A DNA stretch of 64,000 nucleotides from JAKFWF01 sp963741505 (lineage in GTDB: Bacteria > Pseudomonadota > Alphaproteobacteria > Rhizobiales > Hyphomicrobiaceae). The stretch covers positions 186,001 through 250,000 of the forward strand of contig CAVUIJ010000014.1 in NCBI GenBank assembly GCA_963741505.1, given 5' to 3'. A program made the translations under genes and the position numbers. Positions 29,802-40,582 of the stretch are shown one piece after another. Under the pieces are notes generated by a model. It was given only the letters and a program-made list of their open reading frames with translations. It was not told the DNA's origin and ran no database searches. Position 1 is the first letter of the stretch. Each line of letters begins with the position of its first letter.

Positions 29802-30521
29802 ATGCCTGTCATCGAAGCAACGCACGTGCGCGCGTGGGACCTTCCCACGCGCGTTTTCCATTGGGCGCTGGTGCTATTGATCGTCGACGCCTGGGCGAGC
29901 TTCCACTTCGCCGAGGCGTTCGGCGACAACACCATGAAGTGGCACCGATACAACGGTTACACGATTTTGGTGCTGATCATCTGGCGCCTGCTATGGGGCT
30001 TCGTCGGCTCGTCGACCTCGCGCTGGTCGAACTTCGTGCGTTGGCCGTGGGTCGCGGTCGGCCACCTGATCGACACGGTCCGCGGCCAGGACCGTCGCTT
30101 CCTCGGCCACAACCCGCTCGGCACCTACATGGTGCTGGTGCTGCTCGCCGCCGTCGGCCTGCAGGCGATTCTCGGATTGATGACCGTCGAGCACAACGAC
30201 GTGACCTGGGGGCCGCTGTACAAGCTCGTGGCCGAGACGACCTACAAGCGCATCAGCTATTTCCATGTTCGCCTGCTCAATTTCCTGATCCTGCCGCTGG
30301 TGGCGGCACACGTCGCAGCCAACATCTTCTACGGCGTGGTCAAGAAGGATCCGCTCATTTCGGCGATGATCACCGGCCGCAAGCCCGCAGGCGCCTACGA
30401 GGACGGCACGGAAGCCGTCATCGTGGCACGGCCGATGCTGCGGGCGGTCGTCTGCCTGGTGGTCGCGACCACGATCGTGTTCGGCACCATCGCGGCTCTC
30501 GGCGGCAAGATCCTGTACTGA
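29802..30521 (+). CDS. cytochrome b561 family membrane protein
   Basis: Inner-membrane di-haem cytochrome, 239 residues. It starts VRAWDLPTRVFHWALVLLI, the hallmark of prokaryotic b561/Ni-hydrogenase-type cytochrome b, and shows four main transmembrane helices plus a C-terminal one (AVVCLVVATTIVFGTIAAL). Candidate haem-ligand histidines are in RVFHW, MKWHRYNGY, ISYFHVRLLN and AAHVAANIF. Probably cotranscribed with the upstream cytochrome c', forming a small electron-transfer unit between the quinone pool and the periplasm. Confidence 0.85.
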   Translation: MPVIEATHVRAWDLPTRVFHWALVLLIVDAWASFHFAEAFGDNTMKWHRYNGYTILVLIIWRLLWGFVGSSTSRWSNFVRWPWVAVGHLIDTVRGQDRRFLGHNPLGTYMVLVLLAAVGLQAILGLMTVEHNDVTWGPLYKLVAETTYKRISYFHVRLLNFLILPLVAAHVAANIFYGVVKKDPLISAMITGRKPAGAYEDGTEAVIVARPMLRAVVCLVVATTIVFGTIAALGGKILY

Positions 30522-30545
30522 GGGAACGCACCGGGCGGCGGTCGA

Positions 30546-30812
30546 TCAAGCCGAATCCTTGAAATACGGCTCGACCGCGCCGGTGAGCTTAACCGTCATC
30601 GGGTTGCCGAACCGATCCTTGGCAACGCCGGCGGCGAGCCTCACCCAGCCCTCGCTGACGCAGTATTCCTCGACATTGGTCTTCTCGACGCCGCGAAAGC
30701 GGACGCCGACGCCGCGCTGCAGCAATACTTCATCGTAGTATGGGCTCTTCGGGTTGACCGACAGCCTGTCGGGCGGCGAGGCAGGTGTCGGAGCGGTGGT
30801 GGCATCGGACAT
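30546..30812 (-). CDS. DUF3297 family protein
   Basis: Small cytoplasmic protein of 88 residues. The conserved DUF3297 core is unmistakable: DRLSVNPKSPYYDE, then VGVRFRGVEKTNVEEYCVSE and GWVRLAAG. Function is unknown. The first ~15 residues are a low-complexity leader (TTAPTPASPP). Convergent with the b561 gene and divergent from mobA. Confidence 0.8.
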   Translation of the reverse strand: MSDATTAPTPASPPDRLSVNPKSPYYDEVLLQRGVGVRFRGVEKTNVEEYCVSEGWVRLAAGVAKDRFGNPMTVKLTGAVEPYFKDSA

Positions 30813-30947
30813 CGGGTGGCGCCTTCGTGTTGCTATCGTGCGATCCAGAACGAACGAGATAGCGTTCCACGCGGCCGATGCCAACGCCCAACTCGCCGGC
30901 GGCGATACCAAGTGGCACTGGCCGGGCTTTTCTCATAGGTTGCCGAA

Positions 30948-31595
30948 ATGACCGATCCACGCAACGCGATCACCGGCGTGCTGCTCGCCGGCGGCCAGTC
31001 CCGCCGGATGTTTCCCGACGCCGAAAGCGGCGGCGACAAGTGTCTGCGCGACCTCGCCGGCCGGCCGATGCTGGCCCACATCATCGAGCGACTGAGGCCG
31101 CAAGTGGGGCGTCTCGTCATCAATGCCAACGGCAACCCTGCCCGCTTCTCAGCCTTTGGGCTGCCGGTGACGCCCGACACCATCGATGGCTTTGTCGGCC
31201 CACTCGCCGGTGTGCTCGCCGGCATGCGCTGGAGCCTCGTCAACGCCGGCGGCGCCAGCCACATCGCCACCGTGTCGACGGATGCCCCGTTCATTCCCTC
31301 AGACCTTGTGGTACGCCTATCAGCCGCCGCCGCAGCCAGACCCGGCAGCATTGCCATCGCCCGTTCGGCCGGTGAACTGCACCCGGTGATCGGCCTGTGG
31401 CCGGTGGCGCTCGCCGGCGACCTCGAGCAGGCATTGCGCGACGGCGTCCGCAAAGTTCTGGCGTGGACCGATCGGCATGGTACTGAGCCGGTCGACTTTG
31501 CCTTCGTGACGATGGCGGGGCGCGAGATCGACCCGTTCTTCAATGCCAACCGACCGGACGAGCTCGAAGATGCCCGCCGCCTGCTGCAAGGCTGA
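30948..31595 (+). CDS. mobA: molybdenum cofactor guanylyltransferase
   Basis: Attaches GMP to molybdopterin to form the guanine dinucleotide cofactor. 215 residues; nucleotide-binding signature VLLAGGQSRRMFPD at residues ~11-24 and GGDKCLRDLAGRPML next to it, with the metal/GTP-binding Asp in VSTDAPFIP near residue 107. mobB follows 6 bp after its stop. No frame breaks. Confidence 0.9.
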   Translation: MTDPRNAITGVLLAGGQSRRMFPDAESGGDKCLRDLAGRPMLAHIIERLRPQVGRLVINANGNPARFSAFGLPVTPDTIDGFVGPLAGVLAGMRWSLVNAGGASHIATVSTDAPFIPSDLVVRLSAAAAARPGSIAIARSAGELHPVIGLWPVALAGDLEQALRDGVRKVLAWTDRHGTEPVDFAFVTMAGREIDPFFNANRPDELEDARRLLQG

Positions 31596-31601
31596 TCGAA
31601 C

Positions 31602-32132
31602 GTGACCTTGGCTCTACTCGTGGCATCGCATTCACCACTGATCGGCATTGCCGGCTGGAAGAACTCGGGCAAGACGACGCTGGTGACCCGCCTCGTGCAG
31701 GATCTCACGCGCCGCGGTCTCGACGTGGCGACGGTCAAGCATGCCCATCACGCCTTCCAGATCGACGACGGCGAGACCGACAGCGCCAGGCATCGGCGTG
31801 CCGGCGCTGGCCAGGTCGCCATCGTCTCACCGGCGCGGTGGGCGGTGGTGCGCGAACTCGGCAAGGCCGCCGAGCCATCGCTCGAGGAGATCATTGCCCG
31901 CCTCGAACCGTGTGATCTGATCGTCGTCGAGGGCTACAAGCGGGCACCGATCCCGAAGATCGAGGTTCGCCGCACTGCGGCGGCGCACCAGCGGCCACTG
32001 ATCGAGAGCGATGCGCACGTGATCGCGATTGCAGCCGACCATGCCGTGGCTGCCGCACCGGTGCCGGTGTTCGGCCTCGACGACGTGGCGGCGATCGCCG
32101 ATTTCATCCTTGCCCGAAGCGGCAAGCGATGA
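31602..32132 (+). CDS. mobB: molybdopterin-guanine dinucleotide biosynthesis adaptor MobB
   Basis: GTP-binding accessory protein for molybdenum cofactor maturation; 176 residues. P-loop IGIAGWKNSGKTTLVTRLV at residues ~13-31, KHAHHAFQIDDGETDSARHR switch region, and the DLIVVEGYKRAPIPKIEV block near residue 107. GTG start with mobA directly upstream. Its stop overlaps the next gene by ATGA, so the following protein is probably translated in a coupled way. Confidence 0.9.
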   Translation: MTLALLVASHSPLIGIAGWKNSGKTTLVTRLVQDLTRRGLDVATVKHAHHAFQIDDGETDSARHRRAGAGQVAIVSPARWAVVRELGKAAEPSLEEIIARLEPCDLIVVEGYKRAPIPKIEVRRTAAAHQRPLIESDAHVIAIAADHAVAAAPVPVFGLDDVAAIADFILARSGKR

Positions 32133-32974
32133 CCCGCCGTCTCGTCGCAATACTCCTGATCATCGTCGGCGCGGCAACGTCCGTACTGTCACAGCCACGC
32201 AAACCGAAATTGCCACCTGGCCGCGATCCCGGCGGCTTCGCCGTCGCGTTGTTGACAACCGGCATCGACTACACCCGGCGCGAGGTCGCTGATCGCCTCG
32301 CGCGGGACGGCGAGGGCGAGTTGGTCGGCTGGGATTTCGTCGACAACGACAATCGCCCCTATGCGCCGAGCCCGAATGTCACGCCGGCGAATTGGGGCGG
32401 CGACGGAACGCTGGCCGCCACACGCATCGCCGCGGCCGGGACGCTGAGGCTAGTGCCGATCCGGATCGATCCGGCGAAGCCAGTGACCCTCGCCGCAGCC
32501 CTCGCATTTGCCGTCCGCACGCCTGCCCGCATCCTGCTGATGCCGATGTCGAGCGACGAGCCCGAAGACTGGCAGGCGTTCCGCCAGGCAGCGCAGCGGT
32601 TCCCCGATCTAATCATCGTCACGTCTGCCGCAGGCCCGGATGGCGGCGGCAAGTCGCGAGGTACCTTTCCGGGCGCGTTCGGCCTCGACAACGTGATTGT
32701 CGTAAGCCTCCGCGAGGTCACCGATGCCGACGTCGCGGTGACTGCCTCTACCACCGGGCCGGCGCTGCAGCCGAACCCTGTCACACCGGTAGAGGTGCTC
32801 GCCGCCTTCGTCGAGTTGTTGCCGCACTGCCTTGCCACAGATGCCGCCGGCCCGGCGATCGCAAATCGCAAGCTCAAGGGATTGCTGACCCACTATCGCG
32901 GTTCGCTGCCGCCGCAATCAACGACTTTGCCCGCGAACATGGAAGGATGTAGGTTGCGCGCGCTACGACCCTGA
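32129..32974 (+). CDS. exported subtilase-like protein lacking the catalytic triad
   Basis: 281 residues with an N-terminal signal (LVAILLIIVGAATSVLS). Residues 36-172 follow the subtilisin (S8) layout: VALLTTGIDYTRREVADRL, then GWDFVDNDNRPYAP, GGDGTLAAT and IIVTSAAGPDG. Every key residue is changed: Asp of the DTG motif is Thr43, His of GHGT is Asp92, the oxyanion Asn is Pro170, and no GTS serine motif is found near 205-220. It should be catalytically dead. It overlaps mobB by 4 bp, so it is in the mobAB operon, but no role in cofactor synthesis is evident. Alternative: an unrelated Rossmann-like fold with chance resemblance. Confidence 0.65.
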   Translation: MTRRLVAILLIIVGAATSVLSQPRKPKLPPGRDPGGFAVALLTTGIDYTRREVADRLARDGEGELVGWDFVDNDNRPYAPSPNVTPANWGGDGTLAATRIAAAGTLRLVPIRIDPAKPVTLAAALAFAVRTPARILLMPMSSDEPEDWQAFRQAAQRFPDLIIVTSAAGPDGGGKSRGTFPGAFGLDNVIVVSLREVTDADVAVTASTTGPALQPNPVTPVEVLAAFVELLPHCLATDAAGPAIANRKLKGLLTHYRGSLPPQSTTLPANMEGCRLRALRP

Positions 32975-33057
32975 AGACCCCTGCAATTGCTCGAAACATC
33001 CGCGACACCGCCCGTGCGCCGCACGTGCAGCGTTTCCTCGCGGTCGCCTGAGATGCC

Positions 33058-34263
33058 ATGGATATCCTGTTCGTCCACAACAATTTCCCGGCCCAGTTCA
33101 AGGGGCTGGCAGCAGCGTTGACGCTTTATCCAGGCATTCGCGTGGCGGCGATCGGCGCACTTGGCGCGACCGACATGGAGCGCATCGCGCTGCAACGCTA
33201 CAGTGTGACGGCCCCCGACGTTGCCGCCACCCATCCCTTTGCCCGCCGGTTCGATCTTGAATGCCGCCGCGCGGAGCAGATCCTCGCAGCCGCGACCGCG
33301 CTCGTGAGACAGGGCTTCAAGCCGAATGTCGTCGTCGCCAACTGCGGCTGGGGCGAGGCCTTGCCGCTGCGGGAGGCATTTCCGCGCGCCCGGATCATCA
33401 CTTATTGCGAATTCTACTACCGCAGTCACGGCCTCGACGTGAACTTCGACCCCGAGTTCGGCAGCCTCGGGCCCGATGCCGGCGTCGGCCTGCAATTGAA
33501 AAATGCGGCGACACTGCTGTCGGTAGTCGAGAGCGATGCCGGCATCGCGCCGACGCTGTGGCAGCGCTCGACTTTCCCGACCGAGTTGCACAGCAAGATT
33601 TCGGTGCTGCACGAGGGCGTCGATACCCACACCATCCGCCCCGACGCCAATGCGATGTTGACATTGCCCAGTGGTCTGAAAATGTCGCGCGGCACCGAGG
33701 TCGTCACCTTCGCCGCACGCAACCTCGAACCGTTGCGGGGCTATCACGTCTTCATGCGGGCGTTGCCTCAGATCCTGCGGCAACGGCCCAATGCGCATAT
33801 TGTGATCATCGGCGACGACAAGGCCTCGCATGGCGCCTCGCCGCCACCCGGACGCAGCTGGAAGTCGATCTTCCACGACGAGGTGGCGTCGCAGCTCGAC
33901 CCGAAGCGGGTGCACTTCCTGGGTCCGGTGCCGCACGCCAACTTCATCAAGGCACTGCAGGTCTCGGCGGCACACGTCTACCTGACCTATCCGTTCGTGT
34001 TGTCCTGGTCGTTGATCGAGGCGCTGAGCGCCGGCTGCGTCGTGATCGGCTCCAACACCGGGCCGCTGCACGAGGTGATCGACGGCCAGAACGGCATGCT
34101 GGTGCCTTTCTTCGATGTCGAGGGATTGGCCGCGAGAGTATGCCGGGTGCTCGCCAATCAGCGCGCTTTCGAGCCGATGCGGATCGCCGCCCGCGCCACC
34201 GCCGTCAATCGCTACTCGATCGAAACCTGCGTGCCTCGCCTGGTCGACTTCGTCGCCCGATAG
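33058..34263 (+). CDS. glycosyltransferase family 4 protein
   Basis: GT-B fold sugar transferase, 401 residues. The N-terminal domain starts MDILFVHNNFPAQFKGLAAA, and the C-terminal domain holds the nucleotide-sugar site with the EALSAGCVVIGSNTGPLHEVI block around residue 320. Residues 200-240 carry TFAARNLEPLRGYHVFMRAL, also family-typical. It stands alone here, 83 bp after the subtilase-like gene, without other polysaccharide genes, so acceptor and product are unknown. No frame breaks. Confidence 0.85.
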   Translation: MDILFVHNNFPAQFKGLAAALTLYPGIRVAAIGALGATDMERIALQRYSVTAPDVAATHPFARRFDLECRRAEQILAAATALVRQGFKPNVVVANCGWGEALPLREAFPRARIITYCEFYYRSHGLDVNFDPEFGSLGPDAGVGLQLKNAATLLSVVESDAGIAPTLWQRSTFPTELHSKISVLHEGVDTHTIRPDANAMLTLPSGLKMSRGTEVVTFAARNLEPLRGYHVFMRALPQILRQRPNAHIVIIGDDKASHGASPPPGRSWKSIFHDEVASQLDPKRVHFLGPVPHANFIKALQVSAAHVYLTYPFVLSWSLIEALSAGCVVIGSNTGPLHEVIDGQNGMLVPFFDVEGLAARVCRVLANQRAFEPMRIAARATAVNRYSIETCVPRLVDFVAR

Positions 34264-34296
34264 CCGGCGGTCGGCATTGCGAAATCTCACTCGCCG

Positions 34297-35320
34297 TCAC
34301 TGGTCGATATCGTCGACCACCGCCATCACTGGCGACCGCGCTTTGCCAGTCGCGAGGTAGTCCGCCACCGCCGCGGCCAGTACCGGCGCCAACAGAAAAC
34401 CGTGCCGAAAGGCGCCGTTGACGTGGATGACGCGGCCGCGGACGATCGCGCGCGGAACGTTGTCGGCAAAGGCCGGGCGCACGCCGGCGCCGAGTTCGAC
34501 AATCTCGGCCTCGGCGAACCCCGGGTGGATGGCATAAGCGGCGCCGAGCAGGTCGAGGGCGGAGCGCACCGTCACCGCGCCCATGTCCTCGCGCTCGATC
34601 ATGGTGGCGCCGACCATGTAGCAGCCCTCGCCCCACGGCACGACATAGAGCGGGAAGCGGGGGTGCAGCAGGCGGACCGGCCGCGTCAGCGTCACGTCGG
34701 CCGCGCGCAGCACCGCCATCTCGCCGCGCACGCCGCGCAAATCCGCCAGTTCGGCGCGTGCCGCATGGCCGCGGCAGTCGATCACCGCCTCGCCGGCCGC
34801 CGCCGCCCGCCACACCGGCTCCGGCACCGGATCGGCGAAGCGCACCTCGGCGCCAAGTCGGCGGATTTCGCTGGCGAGGAAAGCGAGCGCGGCGCGCGGG
34901 GCAATGTGGGCTTCTGCGGGAAAGAACAGGCTCTTCGCGAACCGGCCCGACTAGCTCCGGCTCGAGTGTGTCGAGTTCGCCGGGCTGGAGCCAGCGGTGC
35001 CCCTGCGTCATGTGCGCAAACCGGGTGAGCTCGGCGCGGTCGCGGGCCGCGGCCACGACGAGGCTACCGCGCTGCACGACGCCGGGGCAGGTCTTGCGCC
35101 ACAGCTCGAGCCCCTCCAGGCCGAGCTGCTGCACCAGCAGCGGCGCCGCCTCCGCCTCGCAGTAGGGCGCGAGCATGGCGCCGGCGAACCGGCTGGCCGC
35201 GCCCGGCGAATTCTCCGGCATGGCCTCGCGCAGCGTCACCGCGTGGCCGCGGCGCGCCAGTGTCAATGCCTGCCATAGCCCCATTATGCCTGCGCCGACG
35301 ACAGTGACGGCTCGATCCAT
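34297..35320 (-). CDS. thiO: FAD-dependent oxidoreductase, glycine oxidase ThiO-like (one frame break)
   Basis: DAO-family flavoenzyme. The FAD site VTVVGAGIMGLWQALTLARR is at the N-terminus, substrate-domain motifs follow (LLHPRFPLYVVPWGEG, GATMIEREDMGAVTV), and the C-terminal flavin motif is HVNGAFRHGFLLAPVLA. About 340 residues after removing one base near 34945; the corrected joint reads ELVGRFAKSLFFPAEAHIAP. ThiO makes dehydroglycine for the thiazole of thiamine, but no thiS, thiG or thiE is adjacent, so the assignment within the DAO family is by similarity only. Confidence 0.75.
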
Positions 35321-35401
35321 GGCGCGCTCGTTCCATTACTTTGCGGGGTAGCGAATAGCACACAACGAATGTCCGCGGCGACGGCACGGCACCAGGACGT
35401 A

Positions 35402-37171
35402 TCAGTCACCCCGCGAAATACCCTCCCGCCGCGGATCGGCACCACCCTCCAGGTGATCGGCAAAGACCCGCACGATATGCAGCCCCGAGGTCATTTCGTC
35501 GGCCCGCACGGCGTGGCCTCGCGCCAGCATGGCGTGGCTGATCGCCTGGGTCGGCAGTGCCGGGTCGCCCTCGATCTCGAAGGCGCCACCACGCGAGCCG
35601 AAATTGAGCGCCGCAGCGGCCTCCTGCGCATCCATCCCCCAGTCGATCAGCGCGACCACCGACTTCACCACGTACATGATGATGCGGCTGCCACCGGGCG
35701 AGCCGACCACGGCCATCAGCCGGCCGGCGGGATCAAATACCAGCGTCGGCGACATCGAGCTGCGTGACCGCTTGGCCGGCCCCACTGCGTTGGCAACCGG
35801 CCTGCCGTCCTGGTCGCGTGGCAGAAACGAGAAATCGGTCAGCTCGTTGTTGAGCAGGAATCCGGCCGCCATCACGCGGGCACCGAAACCAGCCTCGATG
35901 GTGGTGGTCATGGCGACGGCATTGCCGCCGGCGTCGACGATCGAGATGTGGCTGGTGCCGACGCTCTCGCGCGTCGCATCGCGCCCGAACAGGCGGGCGT
36001 CGACCCCCGGTGGCCGCCCGGCCTTCGGCGGCGGCATCGCCCGTTGCGGATCGATCAGCTTCGAGCGGGCGCCGAGATAGCCGCCGATCGAGCATGCCGG
36101 GCGGCACCCGAACGGCGGCCGGGTCGGCGATATAGCGGTCGCGGTCGGCGTAGGCGAGTTTTTCCGCTTCCGCGATCAGATGCAGCGCCGGGATGTTCAA
36201 GGCGGCGGCGCGACCATCGCCGAGATCGTGGCGGCTCGAGCAGTTTCAGCGTCTGGCCGACGGTGAGGCCGCCGGACGACGACGGCCCCATGCCGCAGAC
36301 GCGGTGCCGCCGGTATTCGACGCACACCGGCGGGCGGGTCTCGACCCGGTAGCCAGCAAGATCGGCCGCCGTCATGTCGCCAGGATGGTTGGGTGCCGCG
36401 GCCACCGCCGCGACGATCGATTGCGCCAGCGGCCCGGAATGGAAGGCGTCGGCGCCGCCGTCGCGGATCGACTTCAAGGTTGCGGCAAATGCAGGGTTGG
36501 CGCAGCCGATATCCCGGCGTGTACGGCCGACCGTCGGCATCGAAGAAGTAGGCCCGCGCCGTCGCTTCGAAACTCTGCGGCCCCATCTGCTGCAGCAGCT
36601 GATGCAGCCGCGGCGAAACCGGAAAACCGTCCTCGGCGAGCCGGATCGCCGGTTCGAACAGCCGTTGCCAGGGCAGCTTGCCGTGGGCGCGGTGGGCCGC
36701 CTCCAGCAGCCGCGGCGTGCCCGGCACGCCGATGCTGAGGCCGGAGTGGACGGCGGTGTCGAAGGTCATCGGCCGGCCGTCGCGCAGGAAGCGGTCGGCG
36801 GTGGCCGCGGCCGGCGCCGTCTCGCGGCCGTCGTAGGCGGCAATCTCCTGCGACCGGGCGTCCCAGTGCAGCAGGTAGGCGCCGCCGCCGAGGCCCGAGG
36901 ACTGCGGCTCGACGAGGTTGAGCACGAGTTGGGTTGCGATCGCCGCGTCGACGGCGCTGCCGCCGGCCTTCAGCATTTCGACGCCGGCATCGACGGCGAG
37001 CGGGTTGGCGGCCGACACCATGTAGCTGCGCGCGATTTGCAGCGGCTTCTCGATGCGACCGGTGGCTGCTTCCGGCGCCACTTGGGCGCGCTGCGCTGCG
37101 GCCGGCAGGGTTGCCGCCAGCAGCGCGAGCAGGGCAGTTAGGAGCCGGCGGAGACGGCTTGAAGCGGGCAT
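35402..37171 (-). CDS. ggt: gamma-glutamyltranspeptidase (three frame breaks)
   Basis: Periplasmic N-terminal-nucleophile hydrolase that breaks down glutathione and other gamma-glutamyl compounds. Signal peptide ~1-26 (LLTALLALLAATLPAAA). The large-subunit arginine block lies in AAYDGRETAP, and the self-cleavage/nucleophile Thr is in ESVGTSHISIVDAGGNAVAM, starting the small subunit. MSPTLVFDPAG and GSPGGSRI (oxyanion/substrate loop) follow. Extra bases are near 36515, 36232 and 36092; corrected length is about 589 residues, normal for the family. Confidence 0.88.
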
Positions 37172-37225
37172 GCGGCGGCGGCCTCGTGAAACGGTGGATT
37201 GACAATAGGTTGCGCGATTTCTCGA

Positions 37226-40200
37226 TCAATGGAAATCCCTCGATTTCGGCATGATGCGAACGTTGCGCGGATGGCGCGGGCGGGCGGGCTCGTCGGTCCC
37301 CCGCCGACTGCCCGGTTCCGGCCTCAAAACCTCGTCGGCATTGGCGATCGCGATCGGCATGGCGGACGCTCCCGGCGACAGGCTGGCCAGCCAGTCGCTG
37401 CGGTCCTCGAGGCTTTTCGCGATGACATGGATGATGTCGCCATGGCGCTGGATCTGGCCCTTGATCAGGATCAGCCGGGCGCCCATCACGACGCGACGGA
37501 AGCGCTCGAGCGTTTTCGGCCAGACGACGGCGTTGGCGATGCCGGTCTCGTCCTCCAGCGTCATGAACACCACCCCCTTGGCGGTGCCCGGCCGCTGGCG
37601 CACCAGAATGACGCCGGCAACCGCGACATAGGCGCCGTTCTTCATTTGCTTCAGCCGCTCGCAGGCGGCGACGCGCTCGGCTGCAAAACTTTGCCGCAGG
37701 AAGCTCATCGGGTGGGCTTTGAGCGACAGCCGCAGCGTCTGGTAGTCGTTGACCACGTGCTCCGACAGCGCCATCGTCGGCAGCTGTACCGCCGGCTCGC
37801 TGCCCGATCTCGTCGTGGCCGGCGTGGGCGAACAGCGGCAACGGCGCATCCAGGCCAAGGCTGCGTACCTCCCACAGTGCCTGCCGCCGGTCGAGTCCGA
37901 GCGAGCGCATGGCGTCCGCGGTGGCGATCCGCTCGATCGCGGCGCGCGGTACTTGCGCCCGGCGCCACAGGTCGGCGACGTCGCGGAACGGGCGTTGCGC
38001 ACGGGCGGCGAGCATCGCATCGGCGTCGTCGCGGACGAGCCCGTCGATCTGCCTCAGGCCCAGCCGCAACGCCGGCTGGGCTGGCGAGATACCGGGCTCC
38101 AGCGTCGAATCCCATGAACTCAGATTGATGTCGGGCTCGCGCACCGTGACGCCATGCTCGCGCGCGTCGCGCACCAGCTGGGCCGGGGCATAGAAGCCCA
38201 TCGGCTGGGAATTGAGCAGCGCGCAGCAGAACGCCGCCGGGAAGTGGCACTTGAGCCAGGACGACACGTAGACGAGGTGGGCGAAGCTCGCCGCGTGGCT
38301 CTCGGGGAAGCCATACTCGCCGAAACCCTTGATCTGGTTGAAGCAGCGCTCGGCGAAACTCTGCTCGTAGCCGCGCGCGACCATCGCCGAGACCATCTTG
38401 ACCTCGAGCTGGCCGATGGTGCCGACGCGCCGGAAGGTCGCCATCGCCCGGCGCAACTCGTTGACCTCCTCGCCGTTGAAGCGCGCCGCCACCATGGCGA
38501 TCTTCATCGCCTGCTCCTGGAACAGCGGTACGCCCTTGGTCTTGCCCAGGATCTGGCGCAACTCGTGCCTGTCGCCATGCGCCGGTGAAGGCGATGGGTA
38601 GTCCTCGGCCTCGATGCCATCGCGGCGGCGCAGATAGGGATGCACCATGTCGCCCTGGATCGGGCCCGGCCGCACGATCGCGACCTCGATGACGAGGTCG
38701 TAGTAGGTGCGCGGCTTGAGCCGCGGCAGCATGTTCATCTGCGCCCGGCTTTCGACCTGGAACACGCCGATCGAATCCGCCCGGCACAGCATGTCGTAGA
38801 CCGCCGGGTCCTCGCGCGGGACAGCGGCAAGCGTCATCGGCCGGCCATGGTGGGCCTCGAGCAGGTCGAAGGCGCGGCGGATGCAGGTCAGCATGCCGAG
38901 CGCCAGCACGTCGACCTTGAGCAGGCCCAGCGCGTCGATGTCGTCCTTGTCCCACTCGATGAAGGTGCGGTCGGCCATGGCGGCATTGCCGACCGGGACC
39001 ACCTCGATCAAGGGGCCGCGGGTGAGCACGAAGCCGCCGACGTGCTGCGACAGATGGCGGGGAAAGCCGATCAGCTCGTCGGCGAGTTCCAGCACCGCGG
39101 CAAGGGTCGGATCGGCGGGATCGAGGCCCGCCTCGCGCACGTATTTCTCCGGCAGCGCGCCGCCCGAGCGGGTGCCCCAGACCTGGCCCGCGAGGGTGGC
39201 GACGACATCCTCCGACAGGCCCATGGCCTTGCCGACCTCGCGCACCGCCGAGCGCGCCCGATAGGAAATGACGGTAGCGGCGAGGCCGGCGCGGTCGCGG
39301 CCATAGCGGCCATAGATGTACTGGATCACCTCCTCGCGCCGCTCATGCTCGAAGTCGACGTCGATATCGGGCGGCTCGCGGCGCTCGGGCGCGATGAAGC
39401 GTTCGAACAGCAGGTCGACCTCGACCGGATCGACCGCGGTGATGCCGAGGCAATAGCAAACGGCCGAGTTGGCGGCCGAGCCGCGACCCTGGCAGAGGAT
39501 GCCGCGGGCGCGGGCGAAGCGCACGATGTCGTGCACGGTGAGGAAATAGGGCGCGTAATTGAGTGTTGCGATCAGCGCAAGCTCGCGGGCGATGGTGTCG
39601 GCGATTTTCGGCGGCACGCCGTCGGGGAAGCGCCAGCGCGCGCCCTCCGCCGTCAACGCCTCGAGATGGCTCTGGGGGTCAGCCCCTGGCGGCACCGGCT
39701 CGTCGGGATACTCGTAGACGAGTTCGTCGAGGCTGAAGCGGCAGGCCGCCGCGATGTCGAGCGTGCGCGCGATCGCCGCCTCGTACCCCTGCAGCAGGCG
39801 GGCGATCTGCAACGGCGATTTCAGGTGCCGCTCGGCGTTGGCCTCGAGCCGCAAACCGGCCTCGGCGATCGTGACGCCGGCGCGAATACAGGTCAGGACG
39901 TCCTGCAGCGGACGGCGGTGCGGGGCGTGATAGAGCACGTCGCCGGTGGCGACCAGCGGCATGCCATGGTGCCGCGCCAGGGCATCGAGGGCTGCGAGCC
40001 GCGCCCGGTCGCGGCTGCGATAGAGGCAGGAGGCGGCAAGATGCAGCGGGCAGCCGAGGTTCGAGCGCAGCCGTCCGAGCTCGCCGGCAAACCGGCCGGG
40101 CGGCTCTCCCTCGACGGCGCGCCAGTCCCAGTCATCAGGCGGCAGCACGATCAGGATCTGGCCCGACTGGAATGCGGCAAGATCCTCGAGCTGCAAATGA

Positions 40201-40571
40201 CACTTGCCCTTTTCGGCCCGCATCTGCCCCCGCGATAGGAGACGGCACAGGCGGCCGTAGGCGGCCCGGTCGGTCGGCAGGCAGAGCACACTCGGCGTGC
40301 CGTCGGTGAAATCGAGGCGGGCGCCGACGATGAGGCGCATGCCGGCCTGCTTCGCCGCCACGTGCGCCCGCACCACGCCGGCAAGGGTGTTGCGGTCGGT
40401 GACGGCGATGGCTGCGAGACCCAAGGCCTTGGCCTGCGCCACCAGTTCCTGCGGATGCGAGCCGCCTTCGAGGAAGGTGAAGTTGGTGGTGACATGCAGC
40501 TCGGCATAGGCCGGCGCCGGCGGCGGTCTATCGCGCACCTTGAGCCGGGTGACATCGGCGGGCTTTGACAT
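37226..40571 (-). CDS. dnaE2: error-prone DNA polymerase DnaE2 (one frame break)
   Basis: C-family polymerase of the ImuA-ImuB-DnaE2 mutasome, which carries out damage-induced mutagenic synthesis. The PHP domain is at the N-terminus (YAELHVTTNFTFLEGGSHP), then the polymerase active-site region (GRGSAANSAVCYCLGIT and PPDIDVDFEHERREEVIQYI), and an OB fold near the end (GVILVRQRPGTAKGVVFMTL). About 1,114 residues. One extra G near 37805 breaks the frame after AHAGHDEIG. ATG 40569-40571 follows AAGGAGG and the TGA of imuB. The uninterrupted imuB-dnaE2 reading is caused by a separate error in imuB. Confidence 0.9.
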
Positions 40572-40582
40572 CGCCGCCTCCT

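Noticed and set aside
38640..40238. Plus-strand reading of about 530 codons opposite dnaE2
   Set aside because: Shadow of the high-GC polymerase gene; rich in HRDR-type low-complexity sequence.
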